64,000 bases of DNA from Methylotenera sp. (GCA_013141495.1 JABFQV010000008.1:124001-188000); one strand, 5' to 3'; numbered from the stretch's first letter, positions 1-9,590 are shown. The notes: a model not told the origin generated them from the letters alone. Numbers and translations are program-made.

Positions 1-149
1 TAAGTATTCCCTATCGCGTGGTGATTAACGAAGGTGTTGAGCTAGCTAAGGTGTTTGGCGGTACCGATGGTCATAAATATATCAATGGTGTGTTGGATAA
101 GTTTGCGGCAGATGTACGTGAAGCTGAAGTAACGCGAGCTAGAAGTTAA
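1..149 (+). CDS. nusB: NusB C-terminus (partial, cut by window edge)
   Basis: The first 149 bases are open from base 3 and end at TAA 147-149. The peptide contains [19 protein letters not shown] followed by [13 protein letters not shown], the conserved C-terminal part of NusB. NusB binds boxA RNA with NusE/S10 and supports antitermination of rRNA transcription in the cytoplasm. The start lies outside the window, so only about the last 48 residues are seen. The identification rests on the strongly conserved [13 protein letters not shown] segment. Confidence 0.85.
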   Translation, partial: SIPYRVVINEGVELAKVFGGTDGHKYINGVLDKFAADVREAEVTRARS

Positions 150-241
150 AACGGTAAGTAGCTAACTTTTGAAACTAGCCTGTAATTTTTTAGTTTGATG
201 AATGTGCTTTATCAACTAGACTTAGTTCCACTTTAAGATCA

Positions 242-1072
242 ATGGATATGGACTTAAGTGATGCCTTAGAACTTGTTCGACTGACAGATGTAGGTTTGTT
301 GCGAGACCATAACGAAGATGCAATCGCCAGCGATGTGACGATGGGGTTTGTCATACTGGCAGACGGCATGGGCGGCTATAAAGCGGGTGAGGTCGCTAGC
401 GAAATAGCGGTGCTAAGCATTACTGCTGATTTAAAAGAGGCGATGATCAATGATCGATCCAATCTCGAAGCGGTAGGATTTAAAAAACAGTCTGAGTCAC
501 AGTTACTCATAAATGCAGTGAAGCAGGCGAATGAGGTGATTTATCACGTGTCACAAACGCAGTCTCAGTGCGCAGGCATGGGTACAACATTGGTTGTGGG
601 GCTCTTTACCAATAACAAGTTACTGGTGGGGCATATTGGCGATTCGCGGATGTACCGTTTACGTGGTCAGGTGTTAACACAAATTACTGAAGACCACTCG
701 TTACTTCAAGAGCAAATTAAATTGGGCTTGATTACCCCGGAGCAGGCAAAATTCTCTGCCAATAGAAATCTCGTGACACGTGCTTTGGGTACTGACCCAG
801 AGGTTGAGTTGGAGTTGAATGAATACGATGTGGCACTTGAGGACGTTTATCTTCTCTGCTCAGATGGCTTGAGTGACATGGTGGATGACGGCGTTATACA
901 AGCTGCACTTAATGAACATTCATTTAGCCTGACAAAGGCAGCTGAGGTGCTGGTGCGGTTAGCCAACGATAACGGCGGCAAAGATAATATTTCTGTCATA
1001 CTGGTTAAAGTAGAAAAAACATTTGAATGTAATTATTCTTGGTATGATAATTTTCTTGGTTGGTTAAAGTAG
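242..1072 (+). CDS. PP2C-type Ser/Thr protein phosphatase (Stp1-like)
   Basis: A 276-residue soluble metal-dependent phosphatase. The PP2C motifs occur in order: RDHNEDA (about 21-27), DGMGG (41-45), GMGTTLVVG, GDSRMYRL, CSDGLSDMV (about 206-214) and GGKDNISV (about 245-252). The aspartates of DGMGG, SDG and KDN are the expected Mn/Mg ligands, and all are present. It has no membrane segment or sensor domain. It overlaps no neighbour, but the FHA gene starts 11 bases after its stop, so the two are probably cotranscribed. Such pairs usually counteract a Hanks-type Ser/Thr kinase. No kinase gene is in this window, so the substrate is unknown. Confidence 0.9.
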   Translation: MDMDLSDALELVRLTDVGLLRDHNEDAIASDVTMGFVILADGMGGYKAGEVASEIAVLSITADLKEAMINDRSNLEAVGFKKQSESQLLINAVKQANEVIYHVSQTQSQCAGMGTTLVVGLFTNNKLLVGHIGDSRMYRLRGQVLTQITEDHSLLQEQIKLGLITPEQAKFSANRNLVTRALGTDPEVELELNEYDVALEDVYLLCSDGLSDMVDDGVIQAALNEHSFSLTKAAEVLVRLANDNGGKDNISVILVKVEKTFECNYSWYDNFLGWLK

Positions 1073-1083
1073 CAGGATGGATG

Positions 1084-1854
1084 ATGGCAACGCTTATTCT
1101 TTCGCTCGAAAACGTATTTATTAGCGAATACCCGCTTAACAAGGCGAGTGTTCACATTGGACGTAAGTCTGCTAACGATATTCATCTTGATAATTTGGCC
1201 GTGAGTGGCGACCATGCCATGATTGTAAAATCGGGCGGTGGTTTTTATATTGAAGACTTAGCCAGTACAAATGGCACATTAGTGAATGATGAGTTTATTA
1301 AAAAGCAGCTGTTAAAAAATGGCGATGTGATTGCGTTTGGTAAGTATCAATTAAAGTATGTTGATGATGCCACATCAGGCGCCGAGACTGAGCAAGCCAG
1401 TCCAGCTTTTGAAAAAACAATGATGATTCACCCGTCGATGATAAAGTCCAGTAAAGCTAAACCTGAAGTTGCTCCCGCTTCAATAGCTCAATCGATGACG
1501 GGTTCAGAAACGCCTCCGGCTGAAAAAACCAATACAAGCAGCCCTGCGTTAACATCAACAGCATCGCCCACCAACAGCTTAAGCAGCCTTGTAGGTAAAA
1601 TACAGGTCTTAAACGGATCTGGCAGTGGGCGCGAATTGGTTTTAAATAAAACGTTAACGACGCTTGGTAAAGTAGGGATTCAAGTGGCTGTGATTACAAA
1701 GCGACCCCATGGCTATTTTATTACGCATGTCGAAGGGCTCACTCTGCCTATTGTCAATGGCACATCCGTTGGTTTGCAAGCGCTAGCATTGAACGACCAT
1801 GATGTGATTGAGTTAGCTGGCGTTAAGATGGAGTTTTATCTTATAAAATCTTAA
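1084..1854 (+). CDS. FHA-domain phosphothreonine-binding protein
   Basis: A 256-residue protein. ATG 1084 is preferred over upstream candidates because AGGA at 1074-1077 lies six bases before it, and the protein then starts MATLILSLEN. Residues about 22-80 form a canonical FHA domain with GR (26-27), S41/H44 and STNGT (61-65), which reads phosphothreonine. A low-complexity Ser/Thr/Pro linker follows at about 95-160. A second FHA-like fold (about 165-256) lacks the GR...STNGT residues and keeps only VNGTSV, so it probably no longer binds phosphopeptide. It has no enzyme domain and is likely an adaptor controlled by the phosphatase encoded just upstream. Confidence 0.82.
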   Translation: MATLILSLENVFISEYPLNKASVHIGRKSANDIHLDNLAVSGDHAMIVKSGGGFYIEDLASTNGTLVNDEFIKKQLLKNGDVIAFGKYQLKYVDDATSGAETEQASPAFEKTMMIHPSMIKSSKAKPEVAPASIAQSMTGSETPPAEKTNTSSPALTSTASPTNSLSSLVGKIQVLNGSGSGRELVLNKTLTTLGKVGIQVAVITKRPHGYFITHVEGLTLPIVNGTSVGLQALALNDHDVIELAGVKMEFYLIKS

Positions 1855-1917
1855 TCAGACTTTAAGCGGGCGTCTGTAGCCTTGCCATATAAAGCGTAAA
1901 TCCAACTTTATTTTAAA

Positions 1918-1929
1918 CTTGTTAACAAG
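1918..1929. promoter_or_regulatory. 12-bp perfect palindrome before the HD-GYP gene
   Basis: CTTGTTAACAAG is a perfect palindrome ending 17 bases before the HD-GYP start codon. It has no T-run, so it is not a terminator. It could be a dimeric regulator site or chance. No matching copy was noticed elsewhere in the window. Confidence 0.2.
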
Positions 1930-1946
1930 GTGCAAGTGTCATCCCA

Positions 1947-3596
1947 ATGATTAATGATTTGCAACACCCCTACCTATTAAAGCGTCTTGAGAGGCTTAAC
2001 GCTATTGGCGTAGCCCTTTCTGCAGAACGGGACAACTCACGTTTGTTGGAAATGATTTTGCTTGGTGCGCAAGAGATTACCAATGCGGATGGTGGTACGC
2101 TTTATACTATTACTGACGATAAGCATCTTAAGTTTGAGATTATGAGCAATAAAACGCTCAATATATCGCTTGGTGGCACGACAGATAAACCCATTCCATT
2201 TTTGCCACTACCTTTATATTTAGAAGATGGTAGACCTAATCTCACAACTGTGGCTGCATATGCCACGCTAAATAACAAAACCGTCAATATTGCCAACGCC
2301 TATGAAGTGGAGGATTTTGACTTTTCTGGCACACGCAGGTTTGATGCAAAGACTGGCTATCGTTCGCAGTCATTTTTGACCATCCCGATGAAAAATCACG
2401 AATCTGAAGTGATTGGTGTATTGCAACTGATCAACGCCATTGACGTTGATACCGGTGAAATTATTCCTTTTTCAGTGGCTAATCAGAGCTTAGTTGAATC
2501 GCTGGCGTCTCAAGCTGCGGTGGCTATGACCAATCATAATTTAATCGAAGGATTAAAGAGTTTATTTGAGGCTTTTATTGAGCTGATTGCAGATGCGATT
2601 GACCAAAAGTCACCTTATACCGGGGGTCATTGTCGGCGCGTACCCGAGCTTACGATGATGCTCACTCAGGCCGCAATTAATACTCAATCAGGGCCACTTA
2701 AAGATTTCAACCTGAATGAAAATGAGTTCTATGAGCTTAAAGTTGCTAGTTGGTTACATGATTGCGGTAAAGTGACCACGCCTGAGGCTGTGATGGATAA
2801 GCCAACCAAGCTATCTTCAATTTTTGATCGTATTCAGTTGATCGATGAGCGTTTTGAACTGCTAAAGCAGCAGGCCGAGTGTGACATGCTCAAACAGCAG
2901 TTGCTATTGCTACGCAACAATACTAACAACATAGACTTGCAAGATAGGTTTGCCGAATTAGACTTAACTTTAAATGCGTTTAAAGTTAAGTGCGATCAAG
3001 ACCGAGTTTTTTTAAGACGCGCTAATATTGGTAGTGAGTTAATGACGCAAGAGGATCAGCAACGGGTGCGCGACATCAGTATGTTGACCATCATAGACGG
3101 TGAGGGTAAGTCAACACCGTTTTTAAGTGAGAATGAGTTATATAACCTTGGTATCGTTCGTGGCACGTTAACTGCAGAAGAGCGTCAGGTGATCAATAAT
3201 CATATTGTAGTCACAATTAACATGCTCGAATCACTGCCTTATCCCAAAAGCCTGCAACGCGTCCCTGAGTACGCGTGCGGGCACCATGAGCGCATGGATG
3301 GCAAAGGTTACCCTAAAGGATTGACGCGTGAGCAGATGTCGATTCCGGCGCGTGTGATGGGTATTGCCGACATTTTTGAAGCACTAACATCAAAAGACAG
3401 GCCCTATAAGAAGGCTAAAACGCTTTCAGAGTCATTAGCCATTTTAGGCAGGATGAAAGTTGATCATCATATAGACCCTGACTTATTCGACATTTTTATA
3501 CGCGAGAAAATTTATTTAAAATATGCTCAGCAATTTTTAGAGCAGGAACAAATCGACGAGGTTGACCATACGCAAATACCCGGTTATCAACCTTAG
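1947..3596 (+). CDS. GAF/HD-GYP cyclic-di-GMP phosphodiesterase
   Basis: A 549-residue cytoplasmic protein. An N-terminal GAF-type sensor (about 20-195) is followed by an HD-GYP domain with DQKSPYTGGHCRRV (about 217-230), LHDCGK (about 270-275) and HHERMDGKGYP (about 446-456). These are the metal-binding and signature residues of active c-di-GMP phosphodiesterases. About 110 residues (about 285-395) with coiled-coil-like Leu/Gln/Asp spacing are inserted between the HD and GYP motifs. The gene follows the PP2C/FHA pair on the same strand with a 92-base gap, so it may have its own promoter. What the GAF domain binds cannot be told from sequence. Confidence 0.88.
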   Translation: MINDLQHPYLLKRLERLNAIGVALSAERDNSRLLEMILLGAQEITNADGGTLYTITDDKHLKFEIMSNKTLNISLGGTTDKPIPFLPLPLYLEDGRPNLTTVAAYATLNNKTVNIANAYEVEDFDFSGTRRFDAKTGYRSQSFLTIPMKNHESEVIGVLQLINAIDVDTGEIIPFSVANQSLVESLASQAAVAMTNHNLIEGLKSLFEAFIELIADAIDQKSPYTGGHCRRVPELTMMLTQAAINTQSGPLKDFNLNENEFYELKVASWLHDCGKVTTPEAVMDKPTKLSSIFDRIQLIDERFELLKQQAECDMLKQQLLLLRNNTNNIDLQDRFAELDLTLNAFKVKCDQDRVFLRRANIGSELMTQEDQQRVRDISMLTIIDGEGKSTPFLSENELYNLGIVRGTLTAEERQVINNHIVVTINMLESLPYPKSLQRVPEYACGHHERMDGKGYPKGLTREQMSIPARVMGIADIFEALTSKDRPYKKAKTLSESLAILGRMKVDHHIDPDLFDIFIREKIYLKYAQQFLEQEQIDEVDHTQIPGYQP

Positions 3597-3634
3597 GCTC
3601 GAGTTTTTGTGGGCAAGCTACTTTTGGTAAAGAT

Positions 3635-4501
3635 TTATAAGCGCATGTCCTGGCAACCATTTTGCTCGCAACTGAGATAGCTACCTTGCTCATACCAGTC
3701 ACCTAAAACCCAGCGTGTTATGTTGTGTCCATCTAGTTGAATTTGATGTTGGTTTGGTCTATGGGTGTGGCCGTGAATCAATAGCTCAGGGTAATGATAG
3801 GCTTGCAATAGTGCTTTCACGGCATCTGAATTCACATCCATGATTTGCGCTGATTTTTGTGATTTTTCTTGTTCGCTATGCGTGCGAATGGCCTCTATTT
3901 GTTGCTTACGTGTTTCTAATGGCTGGCTCAGGAATTCTTTTTGCCAGTTCTTATCTCGAACTTGATGGCGAAAATTTTGATAAGCAATATCATCGGTACA
4001 TAAATCATCACCATGGCTTAACAGCGCTTTTTTTCCATGTAAAACCACTAAAGTTGGGTCGTTAACTAGTGTGATTTTTGCGGCGGTGCAAAAGCGCTGG
4101 CTGATAAGAAAATCACGATTGCCGTGCATTAAAAATAGTTGCACGCCAGTATCGGCAAGCGTTTTAAATGCCAAGATTATTTGCTGATGAAATGCATCCT
4201 CAATATCATCATCGCCAGCCCAATACTCAAATAGATCACCTAAAATATAAAGCGCTTTGGCTTTTATTGCAGTTGTTTGTAGAAAATCTAAAAACGCAAT
4301 TGTGATGTGTGGCCGACTTGCACATAAATGCAAATCCGAGATAAATAAGTAAGTATCTGCGCTAGCTGCTTTTGCCAACAATAGATTAGATAAATCGGTC
4401 AGCGGTAATTTGGCGTGAGAAAGCTTGGTATGAGGTAAATCAGGGTGAGATAAATCAGGCTTTAATGAATCAACTTCTGATTTATCTCGAGATTGCGCCA
4501 T
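3635..4501 (-). CDS. lpxH: UDP-2,3-diacylglucosamine diphosphatase
   Basis: LpxH hydrolyses UDP-2,3-diacylglucosamine to lipid X on the cytoplasmic face of the inner membrane, in lipid A synthesis. The calcineurin-like motifs are present: SDLHL (55-59), GDLFEYWAGDD (about 92-102), GNRDFL (about 126-131) and HGHTHRP near 243. The protein has 288 residues against about 240 for the family. The excess is an N-terminal extension of about 48 residues containing five 5-residue repeats. The ATG at 4501 is 6 bases downstream of the ppiB stop, so the two genes form an operon. A start inside the extension cannot be excluded. Confidence 0.9.
   Translation of the reverse strand: MAQSRDKSEVDSLKPDLSHPDLPHTKLSHAKLPLTDLSNLLLAKAASADTYLFISDLHLCASRPHITIAFLDFLQTTAIKAKALYILGDLFEYWAGDDDIEDAFHQQIILAFKTLADTGVQLFLMHGNRDFLISQRFCTAAKITLVNDPTLVVLHGKKALLSHGDDLCTDDIAYQNFRHQVRDKNWQKEFLSQPLETRKQQIEAIRTHSEQEKSQKSAQIMDVNSDAVKALLQAYHYPELLIHGHTHRPNQHQIQLDGHNITRWVLGDWYEQGSYLSCEQNGCQDMRL
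4385..4459 (-). repeat. Five tandem 15-bp units at the lpxH 5' end
   Basis: Read on the minus strand, five in-frame 15-base units encode PDLSH, PDLPH, TKLSH, AKLPL and TDLSN. The first two DNA units (CCTGATTTATCTCAC and CCTGATTTACCTCAT) differ at two positions. The others have diverged further. The pattern resembles the A(D/N)LXX pentapeptide repeat. Confidence 0.7.
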
Positions 4502-4507
4502 GGCAGA

Positions 4508-4999
4508 TTATGCGCGGGTAGCACGCTCAATAATCACGTTGCTGGCTGGCACATCTTGGTGACCTTTAAGACTGGTTGTAGCCACTTGTTTAATTTTATC
4601 AACCACATCAAATCCATCAGTGACCTTGCCAAAAACACAATAACCCCAGCCGCTACTTGTAGGCGCAGTGTGGTTAAGAAACTCATTGTTAGCAACGTTA
4701 ATGAAAAACTGGCTACTGGCAGAGTGCGGTGCAGAAGTGCGTGCCATCGCAATCGTATAGGTGTTGTTGCTTAAGCCATTGTCTGCTTCATTTTTAATTT
4801 CGGCTTCAGTCTTTTTTTGGTTCATTGCAGTATCAAAGCCACCACCTTGAAGCATAAAGCCGTTGATAACGCGGTGAAAAATAGTGTCATCATAAAAACC
4901 GTTATCTACGTATTGTAAAAAGTTCGCAACGGTAATCGGTGCCTTTTCAGCATCGAGTTCTAAAGTAATTTCGCCAAAGTTTGTGTGCAGTTTAACCAC
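4508..4999 (-). CDS. ppiB: Cytoplasmic peptidyl-prolyl cis-trans isomerase B
   Basis: A 163-residue cyclophilin without a signal peptide. It accelerates proline isomerisation during protein folding. Cyclophilin active-site motifs are visible: [13 protein letters not shown] (about 41-53), [17 protein letters not shown] (about 84-100) and WGYCVFGKV. It lies directly upstream of lpxH and just downstream of a secreted paralogue on the same strand, as a cytoplasmic/periplasmic cyclophilin pair. Confidence 0.93.
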   Translation of the reverse strand: MVKLHTNFGEITLELDAEKAPITVANFLQYVDNGFYDDTIFHRVINGFMLQGGGFDTAMNQKKTEAEIKNEADNGLSNNTYTIAMARTSAPHSASSQFFINVANNEFLNHTAPTSSGWGYCVFGKVTDGFDVVDKIKQVATTSLKGHQDVPASNVIIERATRA

Positions 5000-5079
5000 A
5001 AGGTTTCCTTATTATAAATAGTTACAAAAAATCAATGTCCAACAGGCTACTAGCTTATTTTAATTAAATACAGTGTTTA

Positions 5080-5646
5080 TCAATGTGCTTCATTTAACTT
5101 AATTTGGTGAATGATAATGCTTGATTTAGGTACGTCGCCATAAGGGCCCACGTATGTGGTTGGCGCTGCGCCAATTTCACGTACAACATCCATCCCTTTA
5201 AGTACACGCCCAAATACGCAGTAACCAATCAACTCAGGTTCTGGACCTCTGAAATTCAAAAACTGATTATTGGCTAAGTTGATAAAAAATTGTGCCGTTG
5301 CTGAGTTTGGGTCTGATGTTCTAGCCATTGCCAGCGTGCCAATTTCATTCTTTAATCCATTGTTAGCCTCGTTAATAATCGGTGGCAGTGTTTCTTTCTC
5401 TGCCATACTGGCGGTAAAGCCGCCGCCCTGAATCATAAAGTTACTAATAACGCGATGAAAAATAGTTTCTTTATAAAAGCCAGAGTTTACATACTGCAAA
5501 AAATTAGCCACGGTTTTGGGGGCTTTTTCTGGGTATAGCTCAACGACGAAGTTACCACGGTTTGTTTCAACAATGACTTGCGGATTAGCAGCTAGTGCCG
5601 AGCTACTGAGTAATGCAAGCATTAAGAAAGCATAAATTTGGCGCAT
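5080..5646 (-). CDS. ppiA: Periplasmic peptidyl-prolyl cis-trans isomerase A
   Basis: A 188-residue cyclophilin with an N-terminal signal peptide (hydrophobic LMLALLSSSALA, cleavage predicted near residue 19). It is therefore a periplasmic foldase. FHRVISNFMIQGG, MARTSDPNSATAQFFIN and IGYCVFGRV match the cyclophilin core and closely resemble the neighbouring ppiB, so a tandem duplication is likely. The 80-base gap to ppiB leaves room for either cotranscription or a separate promoter. Confidence 0.92.
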   Translation of the reverse strand: MRQIYAFLMLALLSSSALAANPQVIVETNRGNFVVELYPEKAPKTVANFLQYVNSGFYKETIFHRVISNFMIQGGGFTASMAEKETLPPIINEANNGLKNEIGTLAMARTSDPNSATAQFFINLANNQFLNFRGPEPELIGYCVFGRVLKGMDVVREIGAAPTTYVGPYGDVPKSSIIIHQIKLNEAH

Positions 5647-5739
5647 ATATGTCCTTAAAAAGTAATGACTCTGATCGAGCTGGTAATAAGTTATGTAGAT
5701 AAGAAAATTAGGTTGGAAAATAATTGGCTATAATCGCAG

Positions 5740-6981
5740 TTAAGCGGCACCTTCGTAAATAATTTTCCAAGTATTATCCTCTTGAATCCAATATTGGCGT
5801 TTTTGCATTTTATTCTTGAGGGTGGTGCTGTTAAAGTCCTGCACAAAATCAACGACCACTAGTTCTTTATGGTCATCCGGATAGCTAAACATGCTGATAT
5901 TTGATAGTGCAATATCAACCTTGGGCTTACTAGCTTGTACACGATACTTGTGCTCTGACCATTGCTGAAGGTTAATGCCGTTGCTAGAAAAGTCTTTAGA
6001 GTAGTGCGCTAGATATTTAGAAGTATCTTGTGATTTCCAGTCTTTTAGCCAATCATCAACCGCCACGGTAAGGGTTTGTTTACGCGCGTCGTTATTTGCA
6101 GGGTCGTTTAGCCATTGTAGATTATTGGCAATAATAACCGGGGTTTTGCCCGCCTGTAAAATAGGGGCAAGTGTTTTAAGGTCTTGGTTAGCAAGCACGA
6201 CACAACCATCGCTTGCACGCGGTGCCCTGCTATATGTGTAGCTTGGTGTTCCGTGCAACCAGATGCCAGAGCCTTTACGATTGTTTTCTCGATCCCATTC
6301 ATTGGGGTAGTTAAGTGGGTAAGCGCCATCACCATAAAGATCCGGCAATGGCTGGTTCAGTTTTGCGCTGGCAAAATATACGCCAATGGGCGTGCGTTTA
6401 TCGCCTTCAGTTTGTTTGATGATGCCATTTTTACCAACGGTGATGTAGTAATCAGCAACGTATTTCAACTGACCTTGCTCGTTTTTGTACAAATACAACC
6501 TTGATTTATCAGTATCAACTACAACTAAATGACTTTGCTGTGCGCTGGGCGCCAACAGTAGATCAGGCTGTTTGGTTGGGTCCTGCTGGGCGAGGTAGTG
6601 CTCGATTCTTACGCGCGCTTCTTCTTTAAGATTTTTTATTTCTTCCGATTGGTTACCATTTGCACTGCCAAATGATTGCAAATATTTACCTTGAGCCATC
6701 AGGAGATCGCCACGCACTAGGTGTGCCAGCTTAAAGTTGGGTGTGCTAGCAATCAGTTGGTCGAGAGTGCTGAGCGCTTGCTGGTTTTTACCTTCAGAAA
6801 TTTCGAGCAAGCTTTTAACCAACAAACTTTCTGTTAGATTTGAAGCAACTTTGACGGCATCACTTAATGTGGTTTTAGGTAGTAAATTGCTAAAGCTAAA
6901 GCGATTGACTGCCGTGGCGTTCCACGGCACCAATGTAATGGCTGCTAATAGCGTATAGGTAAAGGCTTTATTGACTACCAT
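5740..6981 (-). CDS. L,D-transpeptidase (YkuD family) with C-terminal NTF2-like domain
   Basis: An exported enzyme of 413 residues. ATG 6981 is chosen because the only upstream in-frame start is a TTG overlapping the TPR gene. A signal peptide covers about residues 1-24. The YkuD catalytic core has H243 (IWLHGTPS) and nucleophile C260 (ASDGCVVL). The usual S/T-H-G-C is read here as SDGC. The core forms 3-3 or lipoprotein cross-links on peptidoglycan. The last roughly 110 residues resemble an NTF2/SnoaL-like domain, and the TPR protein encoded just upstream ends in a related domain. The two genes are probably cotranscribed and may act on the same periplasmic target. Confidence 0.86.
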   Translation of the reverse strand: MVVNKAFTYTLLAAITLVPWNATAVNRFSFSNLLPKTTLSDAVKVASNLTESLLVKSLLEISEGKNQQALSTLDQLIASTPNFKLAHLVRGDLLMAQGKYLQSFGSANGNQSEEIKNLKEEARVRIEHYLAQQDPTKQPDLLLAPSAQQSHLVVVDTDKSRLYLYKNEQGQLKYVADYYITVGKNGIIKQTEGDKRTPIGVYFASAKLNQPLPDLYGDGAYPLNYPNEWDRENNRKGSGIWLHGTPSYTYSRAPRASDGCVVLANQDLKTLAPILQAGKTPVIIANNLQWLNDPANNDARKQTLTVAVDDWLKDWKSQDTSKYLAHYSKDFSSNGINLQQWSEHKYRVQASKPKVDIALSNISMFSYPDDHKELVVVDFVQDFNSTTLKNKMQKRQYWIQEDNTWKIIYEGAA

Positions 6982-6991
6982 GGTGTAGTGA

Positions 6992-7969
6992 TTAATTGTC
7001 CGCAATTTCCTGATCGATTAACCAGTTGTCGCCTACCTTTTTCATTTGCAGGGTTTTATTGGTACGGATCGGCTTGCCATCAGCGCGGTAAGATTGTTTG
7101 AATTGGACTTTAGCGGCATCCCCAGAGTTGGATGCAATCTTCAGGTTGGAAAGCTCAACACTGATAGAAGATGGTTTGCTAACGCGTTGGCGGCGTTGTT
7201 GTTCCCATGCTTGGCGGCTTTGACCTTTAGCTGGTTTGAAGCTGTCGCTATAACTGGCTAAGTATTGATTAACGTTTTTAGCAGACCATGCTTGAGACCA
7301 GCCATTAACTGCAGCAATAATGGCTTCATCCGCGTTGCCGGCTTGACTAGCATCTGCTTTTTTAGCAACAACTTTCACGTCGGCGGTAGTTGTCACTGAG
7401 TTTTTAGCGGCATCTTTAGACGCGGCAATCGTTGTTTTATTGCCGGTACCGAATAGGTCTTTAATTAAAGAAAGTTTACCTTGTGCACGTGAGTTGCTGG
7501 TATCAAGTTGCAACGCTTTATCATAAGCCTCACTTGCCATACGTGCGTAGATGTCACCTAAGTTTTCATGAGCGGTAGCATAGCTTGGGTGGGTTTTAAT
7601 TGCGGTTTCTAGCGATTTGCGTGCTTTGTCAAATTGGCCTTGATCAGCGTAAAGTACAGCTAAATTATTGTAAGGCTCAGGCAAGTTCGGAAATTTTTCA
7701 GTGACTTCGGTAAATGTTTTAATGGCATCATCACGACGACCTTGCTCCGCTAGAAAAACCCCTTTCATGAATAGTGCTTGTGCATTTTTAGGGTTGGCTG
7801 CAATGTAAGCGTTTACTTTATCAAGGGCGACAGCAGTTTGCCCTTGATCTGCAAGCTGTGAAATATCTTTAAGCTCATCTGCGTGTGCAATAGATAGTGT
7901 GAAACTCGCAGATACAACCAATACAAACCTTGTGATAGTGGGGGTGAGCGCCGCAATAAAATTATTCAT
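6992..7969 (-). CDS. Exported TPR protein with NTF2-like C-terminal domain
   Basis: A 325-residue protein with an N-terminal signal peptide (about 1-30, ending SIAHA). At least four tetratricopeptide repeats follow (about 35-165, for example NAQALFMKGVFLAEQGRRDDAI). Then come an Ala/Lys/Thr-rich linker and an NTF2-like domain (about 212-325, WSQAWSAKNVNQYLASYSD). The same WxxxWxxxxxxxYLxxYS pattern is in the downstream L,D-transpeptidase. The role is probably as a periplasmic scaffold or substrate selector for that enzyme. This is inferred from adjacency and shared domain, not from any known family function. Confidence 0.78.
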   Translation of the reverse strand: MNNFIAALTPTITRFVLVVSASFTLSIAHADELKDISQLADQGQTAVALDKVNAYIAANPKNAQALFMKGVFLAEQGRRDDAIKTFTEVTEKFPNLPEPYNNLAVLYADQGQFDKARKSLETAIKTHPSYATAHENLGDIYARMASEAYDKALQLDTSNSRAQGKLSLIKDLFGTGNKTTIAASKDAAKNSVTTTADVKVVAKKADASQAGNADEAIIAAVNGWSQAWSAKNVNQYLASYSDSFKPAKGQSRQAWEQQRRQRVSKPSSISVELSNLKIASNSGDAAKVQFKQSYRADGKPIRTNKTLQMKKVGDNWLIDQEIADN

Positions 7970-8133
7970 TGTGATATACTTTTTTGGGTGAATAAATAAA
8001 ACGTAATTCTATCAATAGCCTAACTAACCTCCAATAGCTCATTTAGGTTTATGGCAATATATTTTGCTAATTAGCTCGTTTTCAACCAAACTTTACTAAA
8101 ACTAACACCCCAATCAAATTTACATTCCAGATT

Positions 8134-9537
8134 ATGCTCAAAATTTACAATACCCTAGCGCGTGAAAAGCAAACCTTTACTCCGATTGTGGCAGGAAAAG
8201 CCAGCATGTATGTGTGTGGCATGACGGTCTACGACTACTGTCATTTAGGGCATGCACGCGTCATGGTCGTGTTCGACATGGTGAGTCGTTGGCTGCGCGC
8301 ATCAGGGTTAGACGTGACTTATATCCGCAATATCACAGATATTGATGACAAAATCATTAAACGTGCTAATGAAAATAACGAAACAATCGCGCAATTAACG
8401 CAGCGTTTTATTGATGCGATGGATGAAGATTCCGCGAAGCTGGGCGTGTTACGTCCTGATGTTGAGCCGCGTGCGACGTCGTTTGTGGGCGGTATGTTAA
8501 ACATGATTGCAGTACTGATTGAAAAAGGCTTTGCCTATGCAGCGGCGAATGGCGATGTTTACTATTCGGTGAATAGTTTTGAGGGTTACGGAAAATTATC
8601 AGGTAAGTCGCTAGAAGACCTTCGCGCAGGTGAGCGCGTTGAGGTTGATACTTTCAAAAAAGACCCCATGGACTTTGTGTTATGGAAAGCCGCTAAACCT
8701 GATGAGCCCAGCTGGGAATCGCCTTGGGGCAAGGGTCGCCCAGGTTGGCACATTGAATGCTCGGCGATGAGCGCTCATTATTTTGGAGCGCACTTTGATA
8801 TTCATGGCGGAGGCCAGGATTTGCAGTTTCCGCATCATGAAAATGAAATTGCTCAGAGCGAAGCTTTTAATGGCGAAGCTTTACACAGTAAAGCTTCGCA
8901 TAGCCATGATGGCAAATCTTGCCAAATGGTGAACTACTGGATGCACAATGGTTTTGTGCGCGTGGACGATGAAAAAATGTCTAAGTCTTTGGGCAATTTT
9001 TTCACTATTCGTACCGTATTAGAAAAATACGACGCCGAAGTGGTGCGCTTTTTTATTTTACGTGCACATTATCGCAGCCCGCTTAATTATAGTGATCAGC
9101 ATTTAGATGATGCAAAAGTGGCGCTTACTCGCCTTTATACCGCGTTGCGTGGTCATGATGTAGGTGAGCCAATTATTGATTGGCAGCATCCGCAGGCGGC
9201 GCGTTTTAAAGATGCCATGAATGATGACTTCAACACGCCGGAAGCTTTGGCTGTATTGTTTGATTTGGCGAATGAAGTGAATAAAACCAAGTTGGCAGAA
9301 ACTGCGCGACTGCTTAAAAGCTTGAGTAGGGTGTTGGGCTTGCTACAACGTAACTCAGATGATTTTTTGCAAGGCGAAGCTTCCGAGGCGCTTGATGTTG
9401 ACGCTTTAATCCAGGCGCGCCTGACTGCCAAGCAATCTAAAAACTTTGCTGAAGCAGATGTCATTAGAAAGCAATTAGCAGAGGCGGGGATTGTGTTAGA
9501 AGACACTCCCCAAGGCACAACTTGGCGCCGCGCTTAG
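8134..9537 (+). CDS. cysS: Cysteinyl-tRNA synthetase
   Basis: A class I aminoacyl-tRNA synthetase of 467 residues that charges tRNA-Cys. The HIGH-like motif is HLGHAR (about 37-42) within [17 protein letters not shown]. The KMSKS motif is at about 281-285 ([13 protein letters not shown]). Zinc ligands fit C28, the cysteine of HIECSAMS, and the His/Glu of [12 protein letters not shown]. Length is normal. It is divergent from the TPR gene across a 164-base intergenic region where no distinct promoter could be picked out. Confidence 0.96.
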   Translation: MLKIYNTLAREKQTFTPIVAGKASMYVCGMTVYDYCHLGHARVMVVFDMVSRWLRASGLDVTYIRNITDIDDKIIKRANENNETIAQLTQRFIDAMDEDSAKLGVLRPDVEPRATSFVGGMLNMIAVLIEKGFAYAAANGDVYYSVNSFEGYGKLSGKSLEDLRAGERVEVDTFKKDPMDFVLWKAAKPDEPSWESPWGKGRPGWHIECSAMSAHYFGAHFDIHGGGQDLQFPHHENEIAQSEAFNGEALHSKASHSHDGKSCQMVNYWMHNGFVRVDDEKMSKSLGNFFTIRTVLEKYDAEVVRFFILRAHYRSPLNYSDQHLDDAKVALTRLYTALRGHDVGEPIIDWQHPQAARFKDAMNDDFNTPEALAVLFDLANEVNKTKLAETARLLKSLSRVLGLLQRNSDDFLQGEASEALDVDALIQARLTAKQSKNFAEADVIRKQLAEAGIVLEDTPQGTTWRRA

Positions 9538-9590
9538 CCTGTTTTCTAATCAAATTTAAAAATTAAATGATAAACAAGTAAGGAATTGAT

